DNA from: JACPLR01 sp041649295
Lineage (GTDB): Archaea; Nanobdellota; Nanobdellia; Pacearchaeales; GW2011-AR1
Assembly (NCBI GenBank): GCA_041649295.1
Contig: JBAZNI010000002.1
Span: 1-64,000, forward strand
Length of the DNA: 64,000 bases
Direction of reading: 5' to 3'
Shown here: positions 16,055 to 25,964 of the stretch, in pieces
Position numbering within the stretch: the stretch's first letter is position 1
Layout: each line of letters opens with the position of its first letter
Notes under the pieces: model-generated
What the model was told of the DNA's origin: nothing
Databases searched by the model: none
What the model saw: the letters and a program-made list of their open reading frames with translations, nothing else
Made by a program: the position numbers and the translations under genes

Positions 16055-17452
16055 ATGGAAAATAAAAAAATATTGCTTGTAAATCTGCCTTTTGAAAAAA
16101 TTTATGAAAAAACAACAGTTAAAGGAATTGCTCCTTTAACTCCTCCACTTAGCTTAGCATGTATTGGGGGGAGTTTAATTTCAGATAAACATGAAGTAAA
16201 AATATTTGATTTTAATCTATATAATCTTGAAAAGTTTATTAAAACAATAAAAGAGTTTAAACCTGACTTTGTTGGAATTAGTTTTGTAACTCCGCTTATT
16301 AAAGAAGCTGACAAAATTGCGAAAATAGTTAAAAAAATTAACAGAAAAATTATTATAATTGGGGGCGGGCCTCACTGCTCTTCTTTTCCAGAATCTTCTT
16401 TAAAAGAGACAGAAATTGACATTGCAGTTATTGGTGAAGGGGATTTTATTATACAAGATATTATTAATGGGAAATCGTTAAGCAAAATATCTGGAATTGC
16501 ATATAAAAAAGCAGATAAGATAATTGTTAATAAAAGAAGAGCTCCGATAACTAATTTAGACTTGTTGCCTTTTCCTGCATATCATTTATACGAGATACAC
16601 AAGTATAAAGTTCCTGGCGCAATTGCTAAAAAAAATCCTGTTGCATGGGTTGAAACTTCAAGAGGGTGTATATTTGGATGCACATACTGCAATAAAAGCT
16701 GTTTTGGAAGAAACTTTGGATTTAAATCTCCAGAAAGAGTTGTTGAAGAATTTAAAAAAATAAAAGCTTTAGGTTTCAGAGAAATTCATTTAACTGACGA
16801 CGGATTTACAACAGATATAGAAAGGGCAAAAAATATCTGCAGGCTGTTAATTAAAGAAAAAGTAAATATTTTATGGAGTACAATTACAGGAATAAGAGTT
16901 GATAGAGTTGATTTTGAGTTATTGCAGCTTATGAAAAAAGCAGGATGTTATAGAGTTTATTTTGGAATTGAATCTGGAAATCAGCAGATTATTAATAATA
17001 TTAAAAAAGGAATTAAATTAGAGCAGGTTAGAAAATCTGTTTACTGGGCTAAAAAAGCTAAGTTAGAAGTTGCTGGATTTTTTATGATTGGTTTGCCAGG
17101 AGAAACTCGGGAAACAATGCAAGAAACAATAGATTTTGCAAAAGAACTAAAATTAGATTTAGCTAAAATTGCGATTACTATTCCTCTGCCAGCAACAGAA
17201 ATGTTTAATGAACTTGATAAAAAAGGGCTGATTAAAACTCACAACTGGGAGCAATTTAAATTCTACTCAACACCTTCATCAATATATAATCATGAGAATT
17301 TATCCTGGAAAGAAATAGAAAAATACTATAACAAATTCTACCGCACTGTTTATCTTAATCCAGACTTTATATTAAAAAGACTAAAAACAGCTGTTAAAGA
17401 CAAAACTCTTTTCAGCGACATAAAAACTGCTCTCTCGATAAGATGGGTGTAA
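16055..17452 (+). CDS. B12-binding-domain radical SAM enzyme
   Basis: A 465-residue protein with an N-terminal Rossmann-like B12-binding-type domain (about residues 1-150, with GGGPHCSSFPES) and a radical SAM core whose CxxxCxxC is C205, C209, C212 (SRGCIFGCTYCNK). YFGIESGNQQIINNIKKG and FMIGLPGET are the usual later motifs. The classic DxHxxG cobalamin ligand is not seen, so actual B12 binding is open. Reactions in this class include methylation and ring or chain rearrangement of unactivated carbons. It is the last gene of the tight run 9306-17452. Confidence 0.87.
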   Translation: MENKKILLVNLPFEKIYEKTTVKGIAPLTPPLSLACIGGSLISDKHEVKIFDFNLYNLEKFIKTIKEFKPDFVGISFVTPLIKEADKIAKIVKKINRKIIIIGGGPHCSSFPESSLKETEIDIAVIGEGDFIIQDIINGKSLSKISGIAYKKADKIIVNKRRAPITNLDLLPFPAYHLYEIHKYKVPGAIAKKNPVAWVETSRGCIFGCTYCNKSCFGRNFGFKSPERVVEEFKKIKALGFREIHLTDDGFTTDIERAKNICRLLIKEKVNILWSTITGIRVDRVDFELLQLMKKAGCYRVYFGIESGNQQIINNIKKGIKLEQVRKSVYWAKKAKLEVAGFFMIGLPGETRETMQETIDFAKELKLDLAKIAITIPLPATEMFNELDKKGLIKTHNWEQFKFYSTPSSIYNHENLSWKEIEKYYNKFYRTVYLNPDFILKRLKTAVKDKTLFSDIKTALSIRWV

Positions 17453-17586
17453 GAGAATATATGTTTGGGGGTTAATGTAACAAACGCAATGTTAACGGTG
17501 TATATTTTATTTTCTTTATTCCTTAATCAACATCTGTATACCTAACTTATAACAATCCTTAAATATCTAAAATATCAATTTGGATA

Positions 17587-18618
17587 ATGGAAAAACTTCC
17601 CAAAATAAGCATAGTAACATGCACTTATAATGGAGATAGAGTTATAGGCAAGTATTTTGAGCATATTTTTGCACAAGATTATCCTAAGGATAAAATTGAG
17701 TTGATTCTTGCAGATGGGGGTAGCAAAGATAAAACTCTTGAAATTATTGAAAAATACAGGAAAAAATATCCAAAAATTGTAAGGTTTATGGTGAATCCAA
17801 AGCAATTTTCAATTGGAAGAGGTTATGGAATGGATTTAGCAACTCAAAAAGCAAAAGGAGAGGTAATTGTTCAGTTAGATCAGGATAATATTTTAGTTCA
17901 GAAAGACTGGCTGACAAATATGGTTAAAATTCTTATTGAAAATCCAGAAATTGATGGTGTTCAGTCGCGTCTTTTTATTCCTGAAAAAGCTTCTATAACT
18001 GACAAGTATGTTAATGCAATTGGAATTGAAGACCCGTATGCAATTGCTTATTCTTTAAATGCCCAGATTGCTCTTAATCCAAAACAATTTCCATATAATA
18101 AAAAAGGAAAATTTTATATTTATACAGTTAATACAAAAAAATTTTATTATGCAGGAGACAATGGTTTTGTAATTCGTAAAAGTTCTTTTAGAGAAAGTGG
18201 AGGATATAGCCAGGATATTGATAATTTTATGAGAATGGCTAAATCCAATAGAAAATACAAAATTGCTGTTCCTAAAAATATAAGACTATATCATCAGACA
18301 ACAACAAGTTTAGGGCATATGATTGGCAAGAGAGTTTATTATGTCGGACATTATTTATTAAAAAACTTTGGAGAAAGAGATTTCTACTGGTTTCACCCTT
18401 CAAAAAATAGTTTTGGGCAGAACATGAGATTTATTTTAGCTGTGGGTTATAATCTTGCATTTTTCCCTGCTTTATTTAAGGGAATTTCAATGGCAATAAA
18501 AGAAAGAAAATCTTACTGGTTAGTTCACCCTATTGCGGTATTTGCAATAACTGCAAGTTATATCTATGCTTTAGCTTATGCTAAGTTATTTGGAAAACAA
18601 AGAGAAGCTGATATTTAA
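17587..18618 (+). CDS. GT2 family glycosyltransferase
   Basis: A 343-residue GT-A enzyme: KISIVTCTYNGDRVIGKYFE at the start, IELILADGGSKDKTLEII, and the metal site LDQDNILVQKDW near residues 98-109 (DQD). A hydrophobic C-terminus (about 285-335) suggests membrane association. It has its own promoter-like AT-rich region after the preceding radical SAM gene and faces the C-methyltransferase gene tail to tail. Linkage specificity cannot be read from sequence. Confidence 0.85.
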   Translation: MEKLPKISIVTCTYNGDRVIGKYFEHIFAQDYPKDKIELILADGGSKDKTLEIIEKYRKKYPKIVRFMVNPKQFSIGRGYGMDLATQKAKGEVIVQLDQDNILVQKDWLTNMVKILIENPEIDGVQSRLFIPEKASITDKYVNAIGIEDPYAIAYSLNAQIALNPKQFPYNKKGKFYIYTVNTKKFYYAGDNGFVIRKSSFRESGGYSQDIDNFMRMAKSNRKYKIAVPKNIRLYHQTTTSLGHMIGKRVYYVGHYLLKNFGERDFYWFHPSKNSFGQNMRFILAVGYNLAFFPALFKGISMAIKERKSYWLVHPIAVFAITASYIYALAYAKLFGKQREADI

Positions 18619-18692
18619 AATATATAAAGTTAAGTTACAAGATAGTCGATAATAAATTAGTATATCTGTTAGGACAACTTTACTACGAATTG

Positions 18693-20456
18693 CTAGCTAG
18701 GTTTAACAGTCCAAACATCTCCGAATTCAAAAACATCTTTTCTTTGTGTGTCTGGTTCTTTAACATCAAATGCTTTATCCATCATATGCATTACAATAGC
18801 TTTTTCATTTCCTAAGGGCATATATCCGTGCCAAAATCCTGGAGGGGTTTTAACAAGAACAGGATTGCTCTCTCCAATTATAATTACTTTTGTTTTAACT
18901 CCGCTAGGGGTTTCTTTAGCAACAACATATTTTAAATTTCCTTTAACACAAGTTGTATAGTCTGTTTGTTTTTCATGCAAATGCAATCCTTTTATAACCC
19001 CTGGATAAATAACAGAAACTAAGTTCTGCCCAAATTTACCATCGAAAATTTCATCATCTGCTCTGATTGTTTCAAATAAATAGCCTTGGTCATTTGCCCA
19101 GATTTTTAGAGGTTTTATCTTAACATCTTTAAAAACATCTTCTTCGGTTTCACTTGTTATTTTTTGTTCTACTGCTCCTTGTTTTGTTTTTGGCTCTAAA
19201 ATTCTTGCTTTTGGATAATGAACTATAAACTTGCCTCCTCTTTCTAAAAATGCTTTTTCTTTTCCAATTATTTCATCTGCATGATTCCAGGCAGATAAAA
19301 GAGCGTAATCTGCATTGTCTTTATGAAAGAATTCTGGAGGAACAATTGGAATTTTCTTGCCAGGAGAATATAACCCTTGTTTAAATGGGGTTGAGTCTGA
19401 AATATAATCTAAAGTTTCTTTTCCAATATCACAATAATTCAGCACAATTGTTCCTTTTGAAGCTGCTCCATAACCTACAATTTTTTTACCCTGAGATTTA
19501 AGGTTGTTTAGCAAAGATTTTAGTTCGTATTTTGACTGAGTTACTCTATCGCTAAATTTTTTATAAGGTTCAATTGTTTCAATTCCTAATTGTTTTTCTT
19601 TTTCAATATATTCTTTTAATCTTGCAGTTTTTGGGTAAGCGCCTTTTCTGCATGCATAATATCTCATTGAACCGCCGTGAACTTCCTGATGTTCTGCATC
19701 AAATAATTCCATCCCATACATACTATAAAGATTGTTTAGGGAAGCTATAGAAAAATACCAGATGTGCTCGTCATAAACCTGATCATAAGACGTTTTTTCT
19801 AAAATATCTGGGATATATGGGTCTTCAGTTATAAACACGCCCTTATCTTCAAGTAATTTTACAACTCCTCTCATAAAACTATGTATATCTATTACATTAA
19901 GAAAAACATTTGTAGATAAAATAGCTTTAAATTTTCCTTTTTCTCTTAAAATTCTGTCTGCTAAATATTCTGTGAAAAAATCAGTTATTGTTTCTATGCC
20001 TTTTAAACGTGCAACTTCTGCAACATTATTACTTGGTTCTACACCTAAAACTTTGTTCGACTTAAATGCTTTTAACATTATTCCGTCATTGCTTCCAATA
20101 TCCATTACTTTGCTGTTAGGTTCTAAAAATCTCAACTCGACTTCTCCTGCTAACTGAGCAAAATGCTTTTCCATTACACTTGAAGTTGAAGAAAAGTAAG
20201 CATAGTTAGTTTTTCCTGTTTCATCAGGAACAATATATTTGTCATAAGGAATAAGATTAACTAACTGAACCATTTTGCAGTTCTTGCAAAAACCAACTTC
20301 CATATCATACTTGAATTCTTCTTTATCTAATTCGTTTTCTTTAAGAAAGGCATTTGCAGCAGGCATTTTTCCAAAAGAGATAAATTTCACAAGACTTGGA
20401 AATTTGCAAACTTTGCAAACCGCAATATTATCACCAAATTCCATATATCCAGTCAT
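18693..20456 (-). CDS. NDP-sugar C-methyltransferase fused to RmlC-like 3,5-epimerase/cupin
   Basis: A 587-residue two-enzyme fusion. Residues 1-430 are a TylCIII/NovU-type sugar C-methyltransferase: zinc site VCKVC (14-18) with FCKNCK (about 56), SAM motif VMDIGSNDG (about 116), catalytic-region YDEHIWYFS (about 229), GYGAASKGT and C-terminal HYPKARIL. Residues 440-587 are a cupin of the RmlC/WxcM class: YPGVIKGLHLHEKQTDYTT (metal/catalytic His) and PPGFWHGYMP. Together they would epimerise and C-methylate a 4-keto-6-deoxy sugar. The first Met is used; Met5 is possible. The gene stands alone between convergent GT2 and divergent epimerase. Confidence 0.87.
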   Translation of the reverse strand: MTGYMEFGDNIAVCKVCKFPSLVKFISFGKMPAANAFLKENELDKEEFKYDMEVGFCKNCKMVQLVNLIPYDKYIVPDETGKTNYAYFSSTSSVMEKHFAQLAGEVELRFLEPNSKVMDIGSNDGIMLKAFKSNKVLGVEPSNNVAEVARLKGIETITDFFTEYLADRILREKGKFKAILSTNVFLNVIDIHSFMRGVVKLLEDKGVFITEDPYIPDILEKTSYDQVYDEHIWYFSIASLNNLYSMYGMELFDAEHQEVHGGSMRYYACRKGAYPKTARLKEYIEKEKQLGIETIEPYKKFSDRVTQSKYELKSLLNNLKSQGKKIVGYGAASKGTIVLNYCDIGKETLDYISDSTPFKQGLYSPGKKIPIVPPEFFHKDNADYALLSAWNHADEIIGKEKAFLERGGKFIVHYPKARILEPKTKQGAVEQKITSETEEDVFKDVKIKPLKIWANDQGYLFETIRADDEIFDGKFGQNLVSVIYPGVIKGLHLHEKQTDYTTCVKGNLKYVVAKETPSGVKTKVIIIGESNPVLVKTPPGFWHGYMPLGNEKAIVMHMMDKAFDVKEPDTQRKDVFEFGDVWTVKPS

Positions 20457-20670
20457 TAAATTTGGTTTAAATGTTTTATTGCAGTTTAATAACTAATGTT
20501 AATCTTGCTAGTTTAATGTAAAAACTTACTTTACTACGCTATCTCTCTTGCTTTATAATTGATTTAATGCCTATTTATTATTTTAATTAGTTATACAATT
20601 AATCATACTATAAATTAGTACATCATCCAAGAATAACAATCTTTATAATTGTGGTTAGAGACATAAAATT

Positions 20671-21675
20671 ATGTATAAAGAGGACATTGAGAAAATAAAA
20701 GGGAAAAGTGTTCTTATAACTGGAGGTGCTGGTTTTATAGGAAGCAACTTAGCTAAAAAACTAGAGGAGTTAGGTGCAAAAGTAAGTATCTTTGTTCTTC
20801 CTGAAGAAAATTTAACTAAGATTAAAGATATTGAAGATAAAATAAAAATTGTGAGAGGTAGTTTGTTAAATGAATTAGATGTTGTAAATGCTGTTAAGGA
20901 TAAAGATTATTTGTTCCATTTTGCATGGCAGACTGACTTAAAAAAATCAATGTCTAATCCAAAGCAGGATATAAGCAATGACATTATTGGATTAATTAAC
21001 ATTTTAGAATCATGCAAAGATTACAATAAAGATATTAAAATTGTGTTCGCAAGCACTGTAACTATAAGTGGAGAAAACTCAAAGGTAAATTCCGATGAAA
21101 ATGTAAAAGATGAGCCAATTTCTGTTTATGAGGTAAATAAATTGTTTGGAGAAAAATATCTCCATATGTATTATAAAAACTACGGGATAAATTATTCTGT
21201 TTTAAGACTATCAAATGTTTTTGGAGAGGGGCAGTCAATTGACAACCCTTCACGCGGAGTTTTAAATTTTATGATTGGAAGAGCTTTGCGAGGAGAAGAT
21301 TTAACTGTTTATGGTGATGGCAAGTTTATAAGAGATTATTGCTATATTGGAAATTATTTGAGTGCATTTATTTTAGCCGCGATTTCTGATAAAACTAACG
21401 GACAAATACATGTTTTAGGTTCGGGAATTGGAAGGGATTTTAATGATGTTGTTGGTAAAATAAAATCAATAACAGAAAACTTAACTAACAGAGAAGTAAA
21501 TATAAAACATATACCTATTCCTGAAGGAGAACATAAAATTAATGAAAGGAATTTTAGTGCGGATTTTTCAAAATTCTCAAAAGCAACAGGATGGAGACCT
21601 GAAATTGATTTTGAAACAGGATTGAAAAAAACAATTGAGTACTACTGGAAAAAAGAGTTTGAAAATGGCAGATAA
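20671..21675 (+). CDS. NAD-dependent NDP-sugar epimerase/dehydratase (SDR)
   Basis: A 334-residue extended SDR. The NAD motif GGAGFIGSNLA lies near residues 17-27, and the catalytic site uses S/T with YxxxK (YEVNKLFGEKY, about 155). YGDGKFIRDYCYIGNY is the conserved substrate-domain region and GLKKTIEYY the family C-terminus. Reaction (4-epimerase, 4,6-dehydratase or reductase) is not decidable. Stretches of 29 and 26 bases are identical to the epimerase half of the fusion gene at 23779-25964, showing recent duplication. It overlaps the next epimerase by 11 bases. Confidence 0.87.
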   Translation: MYKEDIEKIKGKSVLITGGAGFIGSNLAKKLEELGAKVSIFVLPEENLTKIKDIEDKIKIVRGSLLNELDVVNAVKDKDYLFHFAWQTDLKKSMSNPKQDISNDIIGLINILESCKDYNKDIKIVFASTVTISGENSKVNSDENVKDEPISVYEVNKLFGEKYLHMYYKNYGINYSVLRLSNVFGEGQSIDNPSRGVLNFMIGRALRGEDLTVYGDGKFIRDYCYIGNYLSAFILAAISDKTNGQIHVLGSGIGRDFNDVVGKIKSITENLTNREVNIKHIPIPEGEHKINERNFSADFSKFSKATGWRPEIDFETGLKKTIEYYWKKEFENGR

Positions 21676-22609
21676 AAAAAAGATATTGGTAACAGGAGGT
21701 TTAGGACATATAGGTTCGCAGCTTATTCGGGAATATTCTAAAAGAGAAGATATTGAAATAATAAGAATATTTGACAATCTGAAAACGCAGAGATACTGCT
21801 CTTTATTTAATCTTCCTGAAAATGGGAAATTTGAATTTTTTGAAGGGGATATTCTTAATACAGAAGATTTAGATAAAGCAATGAAAGATATTGATATTGT
21901 TATACATCTTGCGGCAATTACAGATGCTCCATCTACAATTGAAAAACCTCAGCTTACTATGAAAGTTAATTTTATAGGAACAAAAAATGTTTTAGAAGCT
22001 GCTGAAAAAGCCAATGTTAAAAAGTTTCTTTTCCCAAGTACAACAAGTGTTTATGGAGAAACATCTGGGTTAGTTGATGAAAATTTCTCTGATTTAAAAC
22101 CTTGCACACCTTATGCAGAAGCAAAATTAGCTTCTGAAAATTTAGTAAGGGAATATGGTAAGAGTGGAAAGTTAAACACAACTATACTCAGGATGGGAAC
22201 AATTTACGGACCCAGTATGGGGATGAGGTTCCATACTGCTGTTAATAAATTTACATGGTTAGCTGCTATGAATAAGCCTTTAACTGTCTGGGATAATGCT
22301 TTTGAGCAGAAACGCCCGTATTTAGGGCTGACTGACGCAATCAGAGCATACCAATTTTTAGAAGAAAAAGGAGAGTCAGGAGAGCTATACAATGTTCTTA
22401 CAGACAATTATACTGTAAGGGAAGTTGTAGAGGCAATTAAAAAATCTGTGCCTGATATAAAAATAGAAATTACAAAAGCTCCTATTATAAATCAGAAGTC
22501 GTATGAAGTTTCTAATGAAAAAATAAAAGCTTTAGGATTTACTTTTCAAGATGACTTAGCAGACAACATCAAAAAGAAAATTGAGATGTTAAAAGGTGTG
22601 AAGAATTAA
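21665..22609 (+). CDS. NAD-dependent NDP-sugar epimerase/dehydratase (SDR)
   Basis: A 314-residue SDR. The start MADKKKILVTGGLGHIGSQL was preferred over an upstream in-frame ATG at 21635 because it places GGLGHIGS directly at the N-terminus and gives an 11-base overlap with the preceding gene. LAAITDAPSTIEKP and the Tyr/Lys pair YAEAKLASE (about 147) are present. FEQKRPYLGLTDAIRAYQFL matches the NDP-glucose epimerase substrate loop. It is only moderately similar to its upstream neighbour, so the pair is not a tandem duplicate and likely carries out successive steps. Confidence 0.87.
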   Translation: MADKKKILVTGGLGHIGSQLIREYSKREDIEIIRIFDNLKTQRYCSLFNLPENGKFEFFEGDILNTEDLDKAMKDIDIVIHLAAITDAPSTIEKPQLTMKVNFIGTKNVLEAAEKANVKKFLFPSTTSVYGETSGLVDENFSDLKPCTPYAEAKLASENLVREYGKSGKLNTTILRMGTIYGPSMGMRFHTAVNKFTWLAAMNKPLTVWDNAFEQKRPYLGLTDAIRAYQFLEEKGESGELYNVLTDNYTVREVVEAIKKSVPDIKIEITKAPIINQKSYEVSNEKIKALGFTFQDDLADNIKKKIEMLKGVKN

Positions 22610-22629
22610 GTATAATAATATTTTTAAAG

Positions 22630-23724
22630 GTGAATTATAGTGATTTTTGTATGAATATTTCAAGAGAAAGAAAGGGTGCGTGGATGGATGTTTTTCCAAT
22701 GAGTCATGGAAAAAACTTACTATTTGATGTTGAATTTGTTCCAACTGGGGAAAACATAAAACTTAATCCTAAATTAGCAGAACATGTGGAAAAATCATGG
22801 GTTCCTAAAGCAGAATCTGGATGGGTAAGTTCTTGGATTCCGTTTATAAGAGAAATTTCTTATAAAAATGAGCCAAATGAAATTGGTGACTTAATGACAT
22901 TTAATAGCCCCTCAGCAATTGTTGAACTTGGTTCTATGAAATATAAGGAGATAGACGGAATAAATGATGCTATTGAAAACGGACTAGAGTTTGCTCCTCA
23001 ACAAGGATTTAACCCTTCTTTATCTGTCGGGTATGTAACTGCAACTAGAGACGGCAAAGTTTTATTTCAAAGAAGGGCTCCAGATGTCCATTGTCCGAAC
23101 GTATTACACCACGAACCTACTGGTTACATGACCTCTTTAGCTTTTGCGCCTAGGACAGAATGTGATAATCCGAAATATGCTCAAGATGAAAGGTTATTTG
23201 ATGTTGAGCTACAATTAGGTGCAAAAACAAGGGAATTAGCTGAAACATTTGGTATTCCCCCAGAAAGCATACATTATCAACTTATGCCTGACTTTTTAGG
23301 TAATGGGCATAACTCTATAGAATTCTTTTTTTCTTCAACTGGAAAAACAGATTATAGTGAAGCAGAATTAAGAGAGAGCTTAAATGATAGAATAAAAAAA
23401 TTAAGAAAAGAAGGAAATGAAAGACAGGCAAAAAGATTAGAAAATACAGAATTCTTATTTGTTCCTTTTGAAAAATTAGGAAAGCTAATTATGAATCAAG
23501 GGAGATTATGCAAAATAAACCCCGTAGGTTATAGGCCTGCTAAACCAGAAGAAATGCCTTTAATTGATGAAAGCCTATTAGGATTAATTTATGGTTATGC
23601 AGATTTAACTGGAGAAAGCCCAGATATAGATGAAACAATTGCTAGGTTAAATCATGAAGGAACTGATATTAAAGTTTATAATTCTTCTAGAGGGCAGAGG
23701 TATAATTTACCAAGGCAACTTTAG
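22630..23724 (+). CDS. Putative Nudix-like protein in the sugar cluster
   Basis: A 364-residue soluble protein. The centre (about residues 135-245) looks like a Nudix fold: strand VGYVTATRDGKVLFQRRA, then E-x7-RELAETFGI, which matches the E-x7-RE-U-xE-x-GU part of the Nudix box, but the leading Gly is Glu and one Glu is Thr, so hydrolase activity is doubtful. The flanking ~130 residues on each side I do not recognise. Start is GTG at 22630 or ATG at 22651 (after MNYSDFC). It sits between epimerase genes, suggesting sugar-nucleotide housekeeping, but that is context only. Confidence 0.6.
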   Translation: MNYSDFCMNISRERKGAWMDVFPMSHGKNLLFDVEFVPTGENIKLNPKLAEHVEKSWVPKAESGWVSSWIPFIREISYKNEPNEIGDLMTFNSPSAIVELGSMKYKEIDGINDAIENGLEFAPQQGFNPSLSVGYVTATRDGKVLFQRRAPDVHCPNVLHHEPTGYMTSLAFAPRTECDNPKYAQDERLFDVELQLGAKTRELAETFGIPPESIHYQLMPDFLGNGHNSIEFFFSSTGKTDYSEAELRESLNDRIKKLRKEGNERQAKRLENTEFLFVPFEKLGKLIMNQGRLCKINPVGYRPAKPEEMPLIDESLLGLIYGYADLTGESPDIDETIARLNHEGTDIKVYNSSRGQRYNLPRQL

Positions 23725-23778
23725 TTATTAAACTATCATCACAATAATGTTTTTAAAAACCCTGAGTTAATCATTCTT

Positions 23779-25964
23779 ATGTTAGAACATTATGAAAAAG
23801 AGTTTGATGGAAAAAATGTGCTCGTTATTGGAGGAGCTGGTTTTATAGGAAGCAACTTAGCTAAGAAGTTAGTTGAGCTTGGCGCAAAAGTAACAATTGC
23901 AGATGCTATGATTGAAGGTTTAGGAGGAGATGTTTATATCTAAGAGAAATAGAAAATAAAGTTGTTTTAGTTTTAGGAGAAAGAGGAGATACAAGAAATA
24001 TTCAAAGTATGAAAGAGCTTATGAAAAATGCAGATATTGTTTTTAATACAGCAGGTTCAATTATTCATACAGGAGCAAAAAAAGAAAACTTAGAGTTTGA
24101 TTCTAATATTAATTTTACTTCACATACTTTATTTATAGAGGCATGTCGCCAAGTAATAACTGAAAACCCTAATAAAAAATTAGCTGTTGTATATATTGGG
24201 ACAAGAGACCAGTATGGAAAAGTTCCAAAATTAGATTTGCCTGTAAGTGAAAATTATATTCCAAAAGAATTCACAGACTACCAGTCAATAAGCAAAAGAG
24301 CTGCAGAAGAACATTATATGATGTTGCACAGCAGTTTAATTAGCGACAAAATAGACAGATTAAAAGTAAGTTCTGTAAGAGCAATTAATACTTACGGGCC
24401 AAATCAAGATTTAAACTGTGGTGCGGTTGTTCCTACATTTATTAAAAAATCTTTGGTTGGAGAAAAAATCGAATTGTGGGGAGGGGGAAATGTTCTGCGG
24501 GATTTTAATTATGTTGATGATGTTGTAGAAGCTCTTTTAATTGTTGCTATTTCTGACAAAACAGGAGGACAGACTTATAATTTAGGATGTTGCATTGGAA
24601 AAGAAGGAATGGAAACTCCTATTGGCAAGAACCTTACAACAATAAAAGGACTTGCTGAATTAATTCAGAAAATAGCCGATAATGGAATTGTAGAAGAAAA
24701 ACCATATCCTTCTGACAGAGCTGCTATTGAACCAGGACACTGCTGTTCAGATATTTCTAAAATTGCAAGAATAGGTTGGTTGCCTAAAACTAATTTAGAA
24801 ACAGGATTGAAAAAAACAATTGAATTTTATTCGCAGAACAAAGAACATTATTTAAGAAATATTAAAAATATCCCTTTTGGAGATTTGAAAAGAGAATATC
24901 AATCTTTGAAAACAGAAATTGACAAGTCTATAAGTGATGTGCTTAATAAAGGGTGGTTTGTGTTAGGTGAAAATGTAGAAGAATTTGAAAAAGAATTCTC
25001 TAGTTATTGCAATAAAAAATACGGTGTTGGTGTTGGAAATGGTTTTGATGCTTTATTGCTAACACTAAAAGCTCTGGGAATAGGAAGAGGTGACGAAGTT
25101 ATTACTGCTGTAAATACTGCAATTCCTACTGCAATGGCTATAAAAGCTGCAGGTGCAAAACCTGTTTTTGTTGATATTAATAGGGATTTATTAATAGATA
25201 TTAATAAAATTGAAAGAGCAATTACTCCAATGACAAAAGCAATTATTCCTGTTCATTTATACGGGCAGGTTTGTGATATGAATAAGATAATTGAAATTGC
25301 AACAAAAAATAATTTAGAGGTAATTGAAGATTGCGCGCAAGCTCACGGAGCTGAATATCATAATGCAAAAGTCCCTATAAGCAGCATAGGGTGTTTTAGT
25401 TTTTATCCAAGCAAAAATTTAGGAGCTTATGGTGATGGAGGAATGGTTGTTACAAATAATAAAGAGCTTTATGAAAAATTAAAAATAATCAGAAATTACG
25501 GGCAGACAAATAAATATCTAACTGAAATTGAGGGGCATAACAGCAGGTTAGACGAATTACATGCTGCTATTTTAAGAGAAAAATTAAAAAAACTAGACTA
25601 TAAAAACAGCTTAAGAAAAGAAAAAGCAACTTTATATAATTCACTTCTATCAGGGCAAGTAGAATTAATACAGAATAATTATAATATAAAAAATGTTTGC
25701 CATCTTTATGTTATAATGCATAAAAAAAGAGAAGCACTTATGGATTACTTAAAAGAAAAAGGAATAGGAACAGCAATCCACTATCCTATACCACTGCACT
25801 TACAGCCAACATTTAGATACCTAGGATATAACCCGGGAGATTTTCCTATTGCAGAAAACTCAAGCAAAGAAATCATAAGTCTGCCTATGTTCCCTGAACT
25901 AAAAGATGAAGAAATAAAATTTATCTGCAAGACAATTAAAGAATTTAATGAATTAACTAATTAA
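23779..25964 (+). pseudogene. Epimerase-DegT aminotransferase fusion with a one-base frameshift
   Basis: ATG 23779 opens an SDR N-terminus (VLVIGGAGFIGSNLAKKL) that stops at TAA 23941 after 54 codons. Shifting one base near 23935-23940 restores a continuous frame (LREIENKVVLVLGERGDT) that joins the long frame running to 25964 (ATG at 24009 gives 651 residues). Restored, the protein is about 730 residues: an epimerase (to about residue 350) and a DegT/DnrJ/FdtB-type PLP aminotransferase with the Schiff-base Lys in FYPSKNLGAYGDGG (K469 counted from 24009). The aminotransferase half is intact and may still be made from an internal start. Sequencing or assembly error is possible. Confidence 0.78.

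Noticed and set aside
18672..20530. Shared ACTTTACTACG on both sides of the C-methyltransferase fusion gene as mobile-element ends
   Set aside because: Eleven bases in direct orientation, in AT-rich DNA, with no transposase or target duplication; likely chance.
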